This document shows, one piece after another, positions 17,910 through 29,350 of a stretch of 64,000 bases of DNA. The notes below the pieces were generated by a model, which was given only the letters and a program-made list of their open reading frames with translations, was not told where the DNA came from and did no database searches. Position 1 is the stretch's first letter. Each line of letters begins with the position of its first letter. Made by a program: the position numbers and the translations under genes. Source of the DNA: Pseudocercospora fijiensis CIRAD86 (Eukaryota; Ascomycota; Dothideomycetes; Mycosphaerellales; Mycosphaerellaceae); assembly GCF_000340215.1 (NCBI RefSeq), contig NW_006921539.1, positions 3,865,118-3,929,117 on the forward strand, in the 5' to 3' direction.

Positions 17910-20900
17910 ATGGCTTTGAACCACGCTTCTCACAATCCCACTGGGGAGAAGACGGGCCCAGCAACAGGCCAGCCACCTCCACCATCAGCAGAAAGCAAAA
18001 ACGCAATCTTGGAAGCTGCGAATAGCGACATCCAAGGCCAGTCGGCCCCAGGCAAAGATGGCGGCGACGCGAATGCACCCAAGAAGGAGAAGACGGAGAA
18101 AGAGCTAGCAAAAGAGCGGGCGAAGGCGGAAAAAGAAGCCAAGTTCTTGGCAAAGCAGCAGAAGCAGAAACAGCAGCAGGCAGCATCTGCGCCTAAACAG
18201 CAGAAGGAGAAGAAACAGCAGACAAAGCTGCCGCCGTACGTCGAAAAGACGCCCAAGGGAGACAAGAAGATCCTCGAGCCTTTGGACGACGAGTATCACA
18301 AGGCCTACAATCCATCTGTTGTGGAGAGCGCGTGGTACGACTGGTGGGAGAAGGAAGGCTTTCACAAGCCCGAGTTCAAGAGCGATGGCAATGTTAAAGA
18401 TGCTGGCTACTTTGTCATCTCCATACCCCCGCCGAATGTCACCGGCGCTCTGCACATCGGACACGCGCTAGCCACCTCTTTGCAAGACACCATGATCAGG
18501 TGGAATCGTATGCAAGGCAAGACTGTGCTCTTCGTGCCGGGATGCGATCATGCAGGTCTATCAACTCAGAGCGTGGTCGAGAACATGCTCTACCGCCGAC
18601 GAAACGGTACCACACGCCATGATCTCGGCAGAGAAAAGTTTGTTGAAACTGTCTGGGAGTGGAAGGAGGAATACCACGCCAAGATCAACAAGGGCATGAA
18701 GCGACTTGGTGGCTCGATGGACTGGACGAGAGAAGCCTTTACCATGGACGAGAATCTGTCAGCAGCTGTTCGACAGACTTTCATTCAGCTACATGACGAA
18801 GGTCTCATCTACCGCGCCAACCGTCTGGTGAATTGGTGCACAGCTCTCAACACATCCCTTTCCAATCTGGAGGTCGACCAAAAAGAGCTCGAAGGCTCGA
18901 CAAAGCTCGACGTTCCGGGTTATGACAAGAAGATTGAGTTCGGTACCATTTGGAACTTCAAGTATCCTATCGACGGTACCAAAGAATTCATCGAGGTTGC
19001 CACCACTCGTCCCGAGACCATGCTTGGCGACACTGGTGTTGCTGTCCATCCCACTGACGAGCGGTACAAGCACCTCATCGGGAAGAAGGTCAAGCATCCG
19101 TTCGTCGACCGTCTCCTTCCCATTTTCGGCGCCGACGATGTCGAGAAGGACTTCGGGACTGGTGCCGTCAAGATTACACCTGCGCACGACTTCAACGATT
19201 TCAAGCGAGGCAAGGCGAACAATCTCGAATTCATCAATATCCTGAATGACGATGGCACCATGAACGAGAATGCCGGGCCTTTCGCTGGACACAAGCGCTT
19301 CGATGTTCGATACGAGATCATTGATGAGCTGACCAAGCTGGGGTTGTACGTTGGGAAAGATAACAACAAGATGCAGATCCCTCTGTGCAGCAAGTCAAAG
19401 GATGTCATTGAACCAGTGCTGAAGCCGCAATGGTGGATGTATATGAAGCCGCTGGCAGAGCCTGCTATCGAAGCTGTGAGGAAGGGCGAGATTAAGATTA
19501 TGCCTGCTCTTGTCGAGCGCGACTACTTCAGATGGATGGAGAACATCGACGACTGGTGCATATCACGCCAACTTTGGTGGGGGCACCAGATCCCAGCATA
19601 CTACGTCAAGCTGAAGGAGGGTGGCGCGTACGACTCAGATCCACAGTATTGGGTGTGCGGTGAGACAGAAGAGGACGCTCGCAAGAAGGCAGAAGCGAAA
19701 TTCCCAGGCAAGGAGTTCGAGCTGGAGCGCGACCCTGACTGTCTTGATACATGGTTCTCATCTGGACTGTGGCCATTCTCGACGCTCGGATGGCCCAACA
19801 AGACACACGACTTCGAGAAGCTGTACCCGACATCTGTGCTCGAGACTGGATGGGACATTATCTTCTTCTGGGTTGCACGTATGATCATGTTTGGCATCAA
19901 GATGACAGGCAAAGTCCCCTTCACGGAAGTGTACAACCATGCCCTCATTCGAGACTCTGAAGGACGCAAGATGTCAAAATCGCTCGGCAACGTCATCGAT
20001 CCGATCGATATCATGGACGGTGTGTCCCTTGAAACGCTTACTGAAAAGCTAAAAGCAGGTAATCTGGCGCCAAAGGAGATTGAGAGAGCTACGAAATGGC
20101 AGCAGAAAGCCTTCGCTGGTGGCATTGACGAGTGCGGCGCTGACGCACTACGATTCACCCTCATCAACTATGCCACCGGAGGAGGAGACATCAACTTCGA
20201 CGTCAAGGTTATGCGCGGCTACCGTAATTTCTGCAACAAGATCTACCAGGCGACAAAGTACGTGCTCGGCAACCTGCCTGCCGACTTTAAGCCCAAGGAG
20301 AAGGGCGGCAAGACTGGGAAAGAGAGTCTTCCGGAGAGATGGATCTTGCACAAGCTCACGATTGCTGCCCGCGATGCCAATAATGCCCTCCAAGCGCGTG
20401 AGTTCTCCAAAGCGACCCAAGCCATCTACGGGTACTGGTACTCAGAGCTGTGCGACGTCTATATCGAGAACAGCAAGGCGATCATCCGAGACGGGACAAC
20501 AGAGGAAAAGCAGAGCGCCATTGACACGCTCTACACCGCACTCGAAGGCGGCTTGACCATGATCCACCCCATGATGCCTTTCTTGACGGAAGAGCTTTGG
20601 CAGCGTCTCCCACGCCGGCCGAACGACAATACTCCAAGTATAGTGCGCGCCGCTTACCCACAATACGACCAGACGCTTGACGATCCGAAGTCAGAGCGTG
20701 ACTACGAGCTCGTGCTTGGCTGCTCTAAAGGTCTCCGATCTCTCCTCAGCGAACACGGCATCAAGGAGGGCGGTATCGGTCTCGTGCAAACCCTCAATCC
20801 GGAAGCGACAAAGACAGCTGAAGAATATCTCGCGTCTATCAAAGCTCTTGCAAAGGGTACCGCAGAACTCAAGATCCACTCCACCGAAATCCCGGACGGC

Positions 20901-21164
20901 TATTCCGTGTACCCAGTATCCAGCGCCGCGAACATCTTCCTCCAAATCCCGAACCCTGATCCCGCTGCCGAAATCAAGAAGCAGAAACCGAAGCTCGAGG
21001 AAAGCGCAAAAGCTGTGCAAGAGCAGCAAAAGCTCATCTCGGAATTGGCGTCTGGTGTCAGTGAGGAGATTAAGGCCAAGGCAGATGCTAGACTGAAGGA
21101 TCTCTTTAGCGAGCAGAAGGCTTATGAGGATAGTTTGGCGCGGTTCGAGAAGATGAAGTTGTAG
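17910..21164 (+). CDS. VAS1: Valyl-tRNA synthetase
   Basis: A class I aminoacyl-tRNA synthetase of 1084 aa that charges tRNA-Val and edits misactivated threonine. A Lys/Gln-rich eukaryotic N-terminal extension (about residues 45-105) precedes the catalytic core. The HIGH motif is in GALHIGHAL (about 179), the CP1 editing domain holds VATTRPETMLGD, and KMSKS is intact in GRKMSKSLGN (about 687). The anticodon-binding domain and a C-terminal coiled coil (QKPKLEESAKAVQEQQKLI) follow. It is a single exon from the first ATG at 17910 (context GTGACGATGG). Fungi normally supply cytosol and mitochondria from one VAS1 gene. Here the AUG form lacks a presequence, but an Arg-rich open frame lies directly upstream. 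The stop is 214 bp from the first transposon boundary, yet the gene shows no RIP-like stops. Confidence 0.96.
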   Translation: MALNHASHNPTGEKTGPATGQPPPPSAESKNAILEAANSDIQGQSAPGKDGGDANAPKKEKTEKELAKERAKAEKEAKFLAKQQKQKQQQAASAPKQQKEKKQQTKLPPYVEKTPKGDKKILEPLDDEYHKAYNPSVVESAWYDWWEKEGFHKPEFKSDGNVKDAGYFVISIPPPNVTGALHIGHALATSLQDTMIRWNRMQGKTVLFVPGCDHAGLSTQSVVENMLYRRRNGTTRHDLGREKFVETVWEWKEEYHAKINKGMKRLGGSMDWTREAFTMDENLSAAVRQTFIQLHDEGLIYRANRLVNWCTALNTSLSNLEVDQKELEGSTKLDVPGYDKKIEFGTIWNFKYPIDGTKEFIEVATTRPETMLGDTGVAVHPTDERYKHLIGKKVKHPFVDRLLPIFGADDVEKDFGTGAVKITPAHDFNDFKRGKANNLEFINILNDDGTMNENAGPFAGHKRFDVRYEIIDELTKLGLYVGKDNNKMQIPLCSKSKDVIEPVLKPQWWMYMKPLAEPAIEAVRKGEIKIMPALVERDYFRWMENIDDWCISRQLWWGHQIPAYYVKLKEGGAYDSDPQYWVCGETEEDARKKAEAKFPGKEFELERDPDCLDTWFSSGLWPFSTLGWPNKTHDFEKLYPTSVLETGWDIIFFWVARMIMFGIKMTGKVPFTEVYNHALIRDSEGRKMSKSLGNVIDPIDIMDGVSLETLTEKLKAGNLAPKEIERATKWQQKAFAGGIDECGADALRFTLINYATGGGDINFDVKVMRGYRNFCNKIYQATKYVLGNLPADFKPKEKGGKTGKESLPERWILHKLTIAARDANNALQAREFSKATQAIYGYWYSELCDVYIENSKAIIRDGTTEEKQSAIDTLYTALEGGLTMIHPMMPFLTEELWQRLPRRPNDNTPSIVRAAYPQYDQTLDDPKSERDYELVLGCSKGLRSLLSEHGIKEGGIGLVQTLNPEATKTAEEYLASIKALAKGTAELKIHSTEIPDGYSVYPVSSAANIFLQIPNPDPAAEIKKQKPKLEESAKAVQEQQKLISELASGVSEEIKAKADARLKDLFSEQKAYEDSLARFEKMKL

Positions 21165-21378
21165 ATGTAGACGTAGACGTATGACTGACAGTATAGTTGG
21201 TGAAAGAAAAATCATGTCATGTGTGAACTGCATATATCAGTCGGTCGGCAGTCTGTATAAACTGAACTTCGCCATTTCGTCCGAGGAGTGCTGAATACCG
21301 TTGTGTTATATTGTATTATATTATTACAGATTACCGCTATCTTCCGGGTTCCCTATCGGCGCCCTCTTCGTCGCTATC
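21165..21378. other. VAS1 3' flank and transposon junction with TSD
   Basis: Ordinary composition holds until about 21290, then turns AT-rich. The five bases at 21374-21378 (CTATC) are repeated at 45035-45039 and are the target-site duplication of the outermost Gypsy element. Confidence 0.7.
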
Positions 21379-21565
21379 TATTACGGGTAAGCAACGCGTA
21401 CGCAGATGCTAGATATAAGACTTAATAGGTTCGATAAAGAGCTAAGTCTATCTACGTAAATCCGAATAGTTTTATACGGTGCGCTAAGCGCTAAGTAGTA
21501 GGTTAGAGTCGCGTAGGCCGAATACCTAAGGCTAGCGCTTTCTACCTAGGGCGTAGCCCTTTATA
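21379..21565 (-). repeat. LTR of Gypsy C (left copy)
   Basis: Matches 44848-45034 over the same 187 bp; mostly C/T and G/A differences. In the element's minus-strand sense this is the 3' LTR. Confidence 0.85.
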
Positions 21566-21962
21566 TTATCCCTATCCTCCTCCCTTTCCTTAGTAGAGAT
21601 AGAAATCCCTCTATAGTTTCTATCGCTATTACTTTATCTATTAGATAATCTTAGATTTATACCTATCTAAGCTTCTCTAGAGTAACGCGCTCGTAGTTTC
21701 CTTCTTTACGATCGGGGTTTCTACTACTTTTTAGTCGGGGTTGCCGTACCTAGGATTTTAACGACTATAACTTTCTTTGCGACTACTAAACCGCGCTCTT
21801 TTACCTACTTACCGCCTTCTAGAACGCGCCGTACTACGCTTTTAAACGCTTTACTTATAATCGCGCTTTCCTTTACTTTCGCGACCTTTACTTTAGCGTC
21901 GCCTTCTAAAAGTATTAATATTTCCCTCTTCTTCTTCTTCTTCTTTTCTTTATATATACCCT

Positions 21963-22037
<75 letters not shown>

Positions 22038-22797
22038 TAGTAAGTCCCTCTCTATATTCCGCGATTTCCTTCGTAAAATTAACTTATCCTAGATAGCCTA
22101 TCGAATCTACTATATTAGTTACTATAACTCCGGCGAGGACTGCGTCGATTAATCTATAAGGTTCCCGCCCTATTTATCGTAGGGTCCGCTAACTTCTTTT
22201 TAGCCCGCTAGCTCGAGGGCCTACGCTAATTGCGCTTATAAGAGAATCGCTTACGCTCTACTATAAGTTTTCGCGATTCCTATACTAAAACCCTCGCTAA
22301 CTATTTAATCCTTAAATAGCCTACGTAGCCTACGCTAGCTATACCCGCGCGACCCGCGGCAACGTCGCCGAGAAGCACTCCGAGCTTCTTAAGGTTCTTA
22401 AGGTATAGAAAGCCCTTAAGTCTCTCTAGCCGTAGAGATTACTATCTAGGTAGGATTTCCCGTTTCCTGCGATAAAACCCCCGCTAACTATTTCCTTTAG
22501 CGCTATCGCCTCGGAGGTAACGAGTACCGTTACTAATATCGTAGTATAACAAACTTAGACGTAAGTTTATCTCTATTCTTAGATTTTCTCTCGCTAATCT
22601 TCTTTTCTTTTAGGGATATTCCTACTACTCTCCGTCTCGGTACTAATCGTATCGGTCCGCCGGATTAGCTAGGTTAATAAGGATTTCCGTAGGTTTTCTA
22701 GTAGGCTCTAGGTAGTTTCGGAGGTAATATTATATCCTTTTTTCTAGTTCTAAGGGGACCTCTTAATTTCGGGTAGAGACCCGATACTTACTTATAA
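21566..22797 (-). mobile_element. 3' internal part of Gypsy C, non-coding or unidentified
   Basis: The C fragment left of the element A insertion is pyrimidine-rich on the plus strand, so its element sense is purine-rich with Lys/Glu-type codons. No polymerase domain was found. It would follow the chromodomain end in element C, so it is a long 3' region or a further decayed ORF. Confidence 0.5.
21964..22035. repeat. (TAC)24 microsatellite
   Basis: Twenty-four uninterrupted TAC units, 72 bp, inside the internal region of Gypsy C. It is perfect while the surrounding sequence is strongly mutated, so it probably expanded after, or escaped, RIP. Confidence 0.95.
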
Positions 22798-22802
22798 ATA
22801 CC

Positions 22803-23000
22803 TGTTAGGACTAAAGAGGTTACACGTAATTAGTATGTAACCGGGCTCGAGTGAAGCTAGGGTCTTAATACCTTAGGCAGGGCTTAGCGCTTAGTAATAG
22901 GCTAACTTGCCTACCTTTCTCCCTCTTCTTCTAGCTTCTTATCGAATACTACCTATACCTACTACTACCCTATCTACCTGCTAATATAACCCTTCTTATA
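22803..23000 (+). repeat. 5' LTR of Gypsy A
   Basis: 198 bp, TGTTAGGACT at the start and CTTCTTATA at the end (ancestrally TACA, as kept at 41891-41899). Closely related to the LTRs of element B. Confidence 0.88.
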
Positions 23001-23236
23001 TAGTATTCGATCTACCCTTTAAGGGCAGCAGCTAGATAGTCCTTATTTTAAGCTTTTAGCGGTATAGCTACGAAAATCGCTAATCTAACTATATTACGCC
23101 CGAAGAATAGGACCTATACGTACTATTCTATCGAAACAATCGTACTAATTATTAAGTAAGGCCTTCTATACGGCCTATTATACTAAATCAATCGCACTAA
23201 GCCGATATCTACTAATTCCGCTATATCCGTATCTTA

Positions 23237-24650
23237 GTGGCCTATAATATATTATTAGTATTACCCTCTATTATAATAGCCGGCTTATTACGAAGCAATA
23301 ACAACCGTACTACTGCTAGTAGCGCTAGCAACGACAACGCTAGTAGCATAGTGCCTACTAAAGTGCCTACTAAAGCACCTACTAAAGTGCCTACTAAAGC
23401 ACCTACTAAAGAGCCTACTAGAGGGCCTACTAAAGAAGAACCTATAATTCTAGGTAATAATCTAGAATTGCCTATTAACGACATTCTTAATAACATTGTT
23501 AATCGACGATATAGCTAACTAGCCTTTAGCCCTTAACTAGTAAGGAGACTTTAAGAAGCTACTTAAAACAGGCTTACTGCCCTACGCTAAGAACAATAGC
23601 TAAAGGACGACCTCCTCGAACTTCGCTACCTTTAGGAAGCCCCGACAACTAAGCTAATAGTAGGACCTTCTTTACTATCTATCTAAAAGAAGGATGCTAA
23701 ACTTAAGGACTGCACTATGTTTAATAGCTCTAGTCGAAAGCAGTATAACGACTACATTTGTAACTATAAACTTAACTAACGAAATATACCGAGGGCTCTT
23801 CTAGACGACTATTTACTAGTTGTCTACGCTATATAGTACATTAATAGCGACCTAAAGCGTATATAGGATAACTATTTCGACTCCCTTAATAACTAGACTG
23901 CTGTTTAGTAGTAGACCTACAAAACTATTATACTAGACACCCTTAGAAACCCTATACTAAGGTAATAACATACCTAGGACTAGTACCTCCGAGCTAAACA
24001 AAAGACTAACTAGTCGGCTCGCTTATTTGAGGCCTATTTAAAGACCCTCGAGGATAACCTTCCGGCTAAGACTAATTCTATATAGATCTCTAAAATACGC
24101 CCTAAGCTTAGGTAGGAGCTTATTCTCGAATTAGACCGTCGCCGGATATTTAAATAGGCTAATCTAATACGTATTTAATTCATAGTCGAGGTAGAAACGG
24201 CTAAACGAGCTATTTAGCTCTAATAACGACTAGAATCGAGGATCCGACTAGCTAGTACTAACCGCGGTAACCGTAGTACCCGCGGAGGAAACTAAGGTTC
24301 CTACTAGGACAATAATGCTAATAATAGGAATAGTAACGACCGTAGAAGAGGCCGTAGCCGACGGCTATATAGAGGAGGCCGTAATAGGGGCCGTAGAAGG
24401 GGCTCGTATCCCTATAATACTAATCGCTTAACTAATAATAGCAGTAATAGCGGCTATAGTAATCCCCCTACCGGATTGAAATGCTTTAACTGTAATAGTA
24501 CTAGCTACCTACTAGGCTAATATAACAAACCTAAGGACTAGGCCCGAATTAACCGTGCTTCCGCTAAGTATAGGAAGCACCTTTTAGCCGCTAATACTAC
24601 CCCTATCGGCTCTTTTAATTAGTCGAAAAAAGAATAAGCGCCGTACTAAC
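23237..24650 (+). pseudogene. Decayed gag of Gypsy A
   Basis: An open stretch at 23237-23518 begins with a hydrophobic segment and a run of PTKV/PTKA tetrapeptide repeats, then ILGNNLELPINDIL. After that the frame continues with many in-frame TAG/TAA through the capsid-like region. It ends in an Arg/Gly/Asn-rich segment and a zinc-knuckle remnant near 24480-24540, in which the first cysteine pair is partly changed. It is homologous along its length to the gag of B at 35135. Non-functional. Confidence 0.75.
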
Positions 24651-25029
24651 TATTAGCCTTATACGGCGTAAGACTATTAATATTGTGCTAGCTATTATAC
24701 GTACCTGTCTCGTATCGGACTCGTATAGTACTAATTATAAGACTAAGATTATACTAGATCTAGGGAATTTAGTTAGTGCCCTTATTAGCTATCGTCTAGC
24801 TAAGCAATTAGATCTTCGATAACTGCCTAGGACTAACCTACTAACCCTTGCTTAGTTTAATGACGCTCGGCACTTAACCTATAGAGCCTACTATGTTTAT
24901 ATAGTCCTAAGAGACGACCTCGGCAACGAGCGCCTACTAGACTTTACTACCTACGTAGTAGATATAGATAACCTATATAGGGGAGCTAATAGGCTAAACA
25001 TAAAAAATGGCAGCGAACAACTAGAGACG

Positions 25030-26300
25030 AAGGGAAGATAGTTAAGAAGGGAGGGAGGACGAATAGAAAGCACTATATACTAGGGTAGAGGAGGTACTAA
25101 AGGCGGAAGATAGAAGAACCCCTAAGAGGGCATATAGGATAATAATCTTAGAACTCCTTAGAGGACTAAAAGCAATCTACAACTAGGCAAGCTACGTAAT
25201 TATAAAGGTAGCTAATATAGTCGCAGCAAAGATTACGAAGAAATAATAGGAGACAAGCCCAAACTACCGCACCTAGGTAGCAATAGCTAGTTAGGAGGCG
25301 CTAAAACCCCCGAGGACAGTAGTTAGAGTCTACATTACGGACCTATAGGAACAAAAGGAAATCTAAGGACTTATAGGGAAAGAGATTGTAGAAAGAATTG
25401 CAATTAAAGAGGTAATTAGGGCTAGGAACGAAGGTAAAGGGGTAATCAAGCTATTTATAGTACAAGAGTAGGACAAAAAGAAGCTAGAAACACAAAAAGA
25501 ATAGACAACCAAGATAGGGAAAACAGCAAAGATCTCCTAATAGCAATTTATAATTATAGCCTATAGTATAACAAGAAGCTTTAAGGAAGAACAGGATATT
25601 AAGAGCCTATAGAGACAAAACTAAGCTATATACCTAGGCCTAAAGATTACAAAGGTAGCATAGATCAAAAGGAAAATCGAAGAGACTAAGAAGCAGTCTT
25701 CCCTAATTATCTAGGTAGGGAGTACAGAGCAAGCTAATATAGTACTAGACTAGGGGTTGTTCTAGGACTTTGAAAGATTAGAAATAGAGATATATAGAAG
25801 CAACTATAGGATAATACAGTACTTCAAATATTAACACTATAGACACTTAGTAGCTAAGTGTATAAAGACAACTAACACCTGCTCCTATTATATAGGGGAT
25901 TACTAGGTCAAAGAATGCAAAGCACATAAGGGAGAAGCAAGATATATATACTATACCAAAAGACACCCCTCTTAGGCGAAGGAATGCCTAGTAAGAATAT
26001 AGGTAGCTAGGAAGGCAAAGGAAGCTAGAATCAATACACTAAAAAGATATATAATAAGCTAGGGCAGCTAGGTACAGAAGCAACCTAGCTAAGTGCTACA
26101 AAAGAGGTCTAGATAAGATAATAGGTTTATATTTAGGGCCTCACTAGCATAAGAGAGTCACTAGCAACTAGGGAGACTAAGATACCTTAACATTACAGGG
26201 AAGGAAGCAGGGCAGATAAAGCTTAGTCAAATGTTGATCTAAAGTAAGGGAAGACTAAAGGAAAACTTATAGGAAAATAATATAGATAAAACCTAATAAA
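25030..26300 (+). pseudogene. LINE ORF1 remnant with CCHC knuckles
   Basis: A Lys/Glu-rich decayed frame. Around 25815-25995 there are three zinc-knuckle remnants, recognisable from HLVAKC, VKECKAHKG and AKEC spacing, some cysteines now Tyr (TGC/TGT to TAC/TAT). Numerous stop codons replace Gln and Trp codons. Confidence 0.65.
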
Positions 26301-26389
26301 CATTACAACATTACTAAACATTATATAGTACAATATTAATAAGAGTAAAGACAAGGTGTAGAGGAGCTTCCTTTAAGTACTAAACCTAA

Positions 26390-29350
26390 AAGAACATTAC
26401 ATTATTGCAATCTAAGAGCCCTAGCTTAACCTATATACAAAGAGACTAGCAATAGTCAAAGACCTAAGATACTACCTAATTATCTACAACTAGGGAGCCC
26501 TAAGGATATACATCTATATTAGTAAGGAGATAGATACAGAAACCTAGCAGGCTATACTATAGGAGGATAGGGACCTAACATTAGTTTAAGTAGAGACATC
26601 CTAAGGTATACTCTAAGTCTATTATATATACAACCTACTACTAGACTTAAGAAGCAGTACCTAACTAAGAACCCTAGAAAGACTACCTAGAGTTATCTAG
26701 GGGAACACCTACTAAATCCTACTTAGGGATTTCAACCTCTACTACCCCCTCTAGGGCTTAGACTTTACCCTAGCTTACTACTTCCTAGTAGGAAGACTAA
26801 TTAATATATTAGAGAGGGAAGGAATAGAAATTGTTACCCTAAAGGGACTAATTACTTAGGAGGCAAGAGGAAGCAGCAGTATACTAGACCTATACTTTGT
26901 ATTATATTAGATTAGGAACAGGATTATAAGATACAGGGTCAACTAGGAACTAGAAGAATTATTAGACCACTTCCCGGTACAGATTGAGCTAAATGTCTAA
27001 GCTAATTAGGAAAGGGAACTAGAGGAGAAGCTTAACTAGAAAGGTACCTAATAGGATAGGATTAGGGAGGAACTAGAAAGGGACCTAAAACTAGAGGAAC
27101 TCTTAACAAAGTACCTACTAAAGCTAGAGGATATTAATAAGGCAGTAGAAGAACTAATAGGAATCCTAAAACAGATAGCTAGAAAGTATACCCTAGCAAA
27201 GAAACATTTACTATACTAGTAACTATACTAAACTAGTAAGTATATAAGGAAGGTTAAAGTAGCAAAAAAAGCTAGGAGACAGTAGACACAAACCTATATC
27301 TAGGAAGCATAGGACAACTATAATAAAGCCTACTAGGAAAAGAAGATCTAGATCAAGAAAGACAAGATACAAGAATAGAGATCTATAATAGGAATAATTA
27401 TAAAGAAACTAGAGGAGATATAGAGGATAGCTAAATAGGCAAGGAAACCTAAGTAGGACAAGGACATACTACTACAATTCCCGGATATTATAAACTAATA
27501 AGGACAAATATAGACTACAATAGAAGGGAAAGCAAAAGCCCTAGGCCAATACTTCTTCTATAGAAAAGTACAAGCAGACCTATTAGATATAAAGGAGGAA
27601 GCATAAGAGACTCTACTACTAGGCATACTAAGAGACACCTAGGTCAAACCCGAAACTATTAAAAGGATCCTAAAGAAAATTCTAGGCAATAAGGCACTAG
27701 GAGAGGACAAGATCTATAACAAACTTCTAAAAGCATATAGGAAGGGGCTAGCCCTAGCACTAGCTAATATCTTTTTACAAAGCCTAGTACTAGGATACTA
27801 CCTAAGACTATTTAGGAAGTCCCTAATAGTAGTGCTAAGGAAGCCCTAGAAGGAAGACTATATACAGCTTAAGGCCTATAGACTAATAGCCCTACTTAAT
27901 ATAATAGGCAAGGTACTAGAAAAAATTGTCGCTAAAAGGCTAACAACCTTTACCGAAGAAAGGAATATCCTTCCTAAAAGCTAGATAGGAGGAAGAAAGA
28001 AGAGGTTAACACTAATAGCTATAGAACTAATTATAGAATAGATCAAGTATATCTAGCACTATAGTCAAAACTAGGTAGTAACCCTCCTCTCCCTTAATAT
28101 CTTAGGAGCCTTTAATAATGTCTCCTATAAAAGGCTCCTATATATACTTAAATAGAAAGCTATACTAAACTAGATAGTCCAATTTATCTAGTCCTTCCTA
28201 TAGGAAAGATCAATACAGCTTATTCTAGGTAAATTCAAATCAGACCTAATACTAACTAAAAAGGGAATCCCCTAAGGATCAACACTCTCCCTAATCCTCT
28301 TCCTTATCTTTATAGTAGATCTACTCCTATTCCTAGAATTAAAAAACACATCAGTATTAGGGTTTGTAGATAATACAAACATCCTAGCCTAGTCTAAGAT
28401 AATAGAAACTAACTGCAAAATCCTAGAAGAGAAGCACTAGGAGTATAAAAAATAGGTAAGGAGATATAGAGCAAAATTTGCCTTAGAAAAGTACTAGCTT
28501 ATCTACTTTAGTAAGGCTAAATTAACCTATAATATAAAGCAATCAATTACTATCTAAGGCTTTGAAACCTAACTATTAGCAGAGCTTAGGGTACTAGGGA
28601 TCTAGCTAGATCTAAAACTGAATTAGGGACTACAAGTAAAGAAGGCAAAGTAGAGGGTAGATGCTAATATACAATCTATTAATAGGCTTATAGCCTCTAT
28701 ATAGGGGGCTACATTCGAGAAAGCTAAAGTTATATATAAAGCAATTGTTAAGCTAGTAATACTATATAGAGTATAGATATAGATAGCCTAGGAGAAAACA
28801 CTAAAGAGGATTGAGCAACTAGTTAGTAGGTCCTAAACCTAAAGCCTAAAGAAAATCCTAGGAGTATATAAAACTATACTAATAAGGGTAGTAGAAATAG
28901 AATTAGGGATCCTACTAGTTAAATAATACTTCAAGGGACTAAGACACTAATATATAGCAAAGACAATAGAGTACCTAGCCTAATAGACTATCTAAAAGGC
29001 ACTAGATAAGATAAAAGCTTAGTACATTAGGACTAGGAGGCGGGATAGACTATAAATAACTCCCTAGAAAGTTAAAGACCTAGAGCAATATAGAGTCTTA
29101 ATAAGAGAAATGCTAGAGAAAGAGCTTTAGGGACCAAATATAAGGCTAAAGGAAGATAAGCTAAAGGGAGAGAAACAAAGCCTAGTAGAATCAATTGCTA
29201 GATACCTATAGGAGCAGGAATAGAATAAAACACAAGTCAGACTAGGAACCCTAAAGGCACTAATCAAATTTAGTTAATATAACTACTAGCTCTATAAGGA
29301 CCTAAATAGGGCCGAGGCAAGCCTAGCTATCTAAATTAGATCTAAATACA
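26390..29350 (+). pseudogene. LINE ORF2 remnant: endonuclease and reverse transcriptase
   Basis: The endonuclease part begins near 26400 (IAIQEP-like start of an APE domain) and runs to about 26990, where DHFPVQ marks its end. The reverse transcriptase occupies about 27850-28500, with GIPQGSTLS and a catalytic block reading FVDN where FADD is expected. Both changes (GCA to GTA, GATGAT to GATAAT) are CpA/TpG to TpA transitions. Many stops; non-functional. Confidence 0.75.

Noticed and set aside
21964..22035. (TAC)24 considered as coding or as a CRISPR-like array
   Set aside because: A simple trinucleotide repeat without spacers, in a eukaryotic transposon; no CRISPR logic applies.
23242..23496. 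Minus-strand ORF antisense to the gag repeats of Gypsy A (similarly 35098-35367 in B)
   Set aside because: Reverse reading of the PTK repeat region; shadow of gag.
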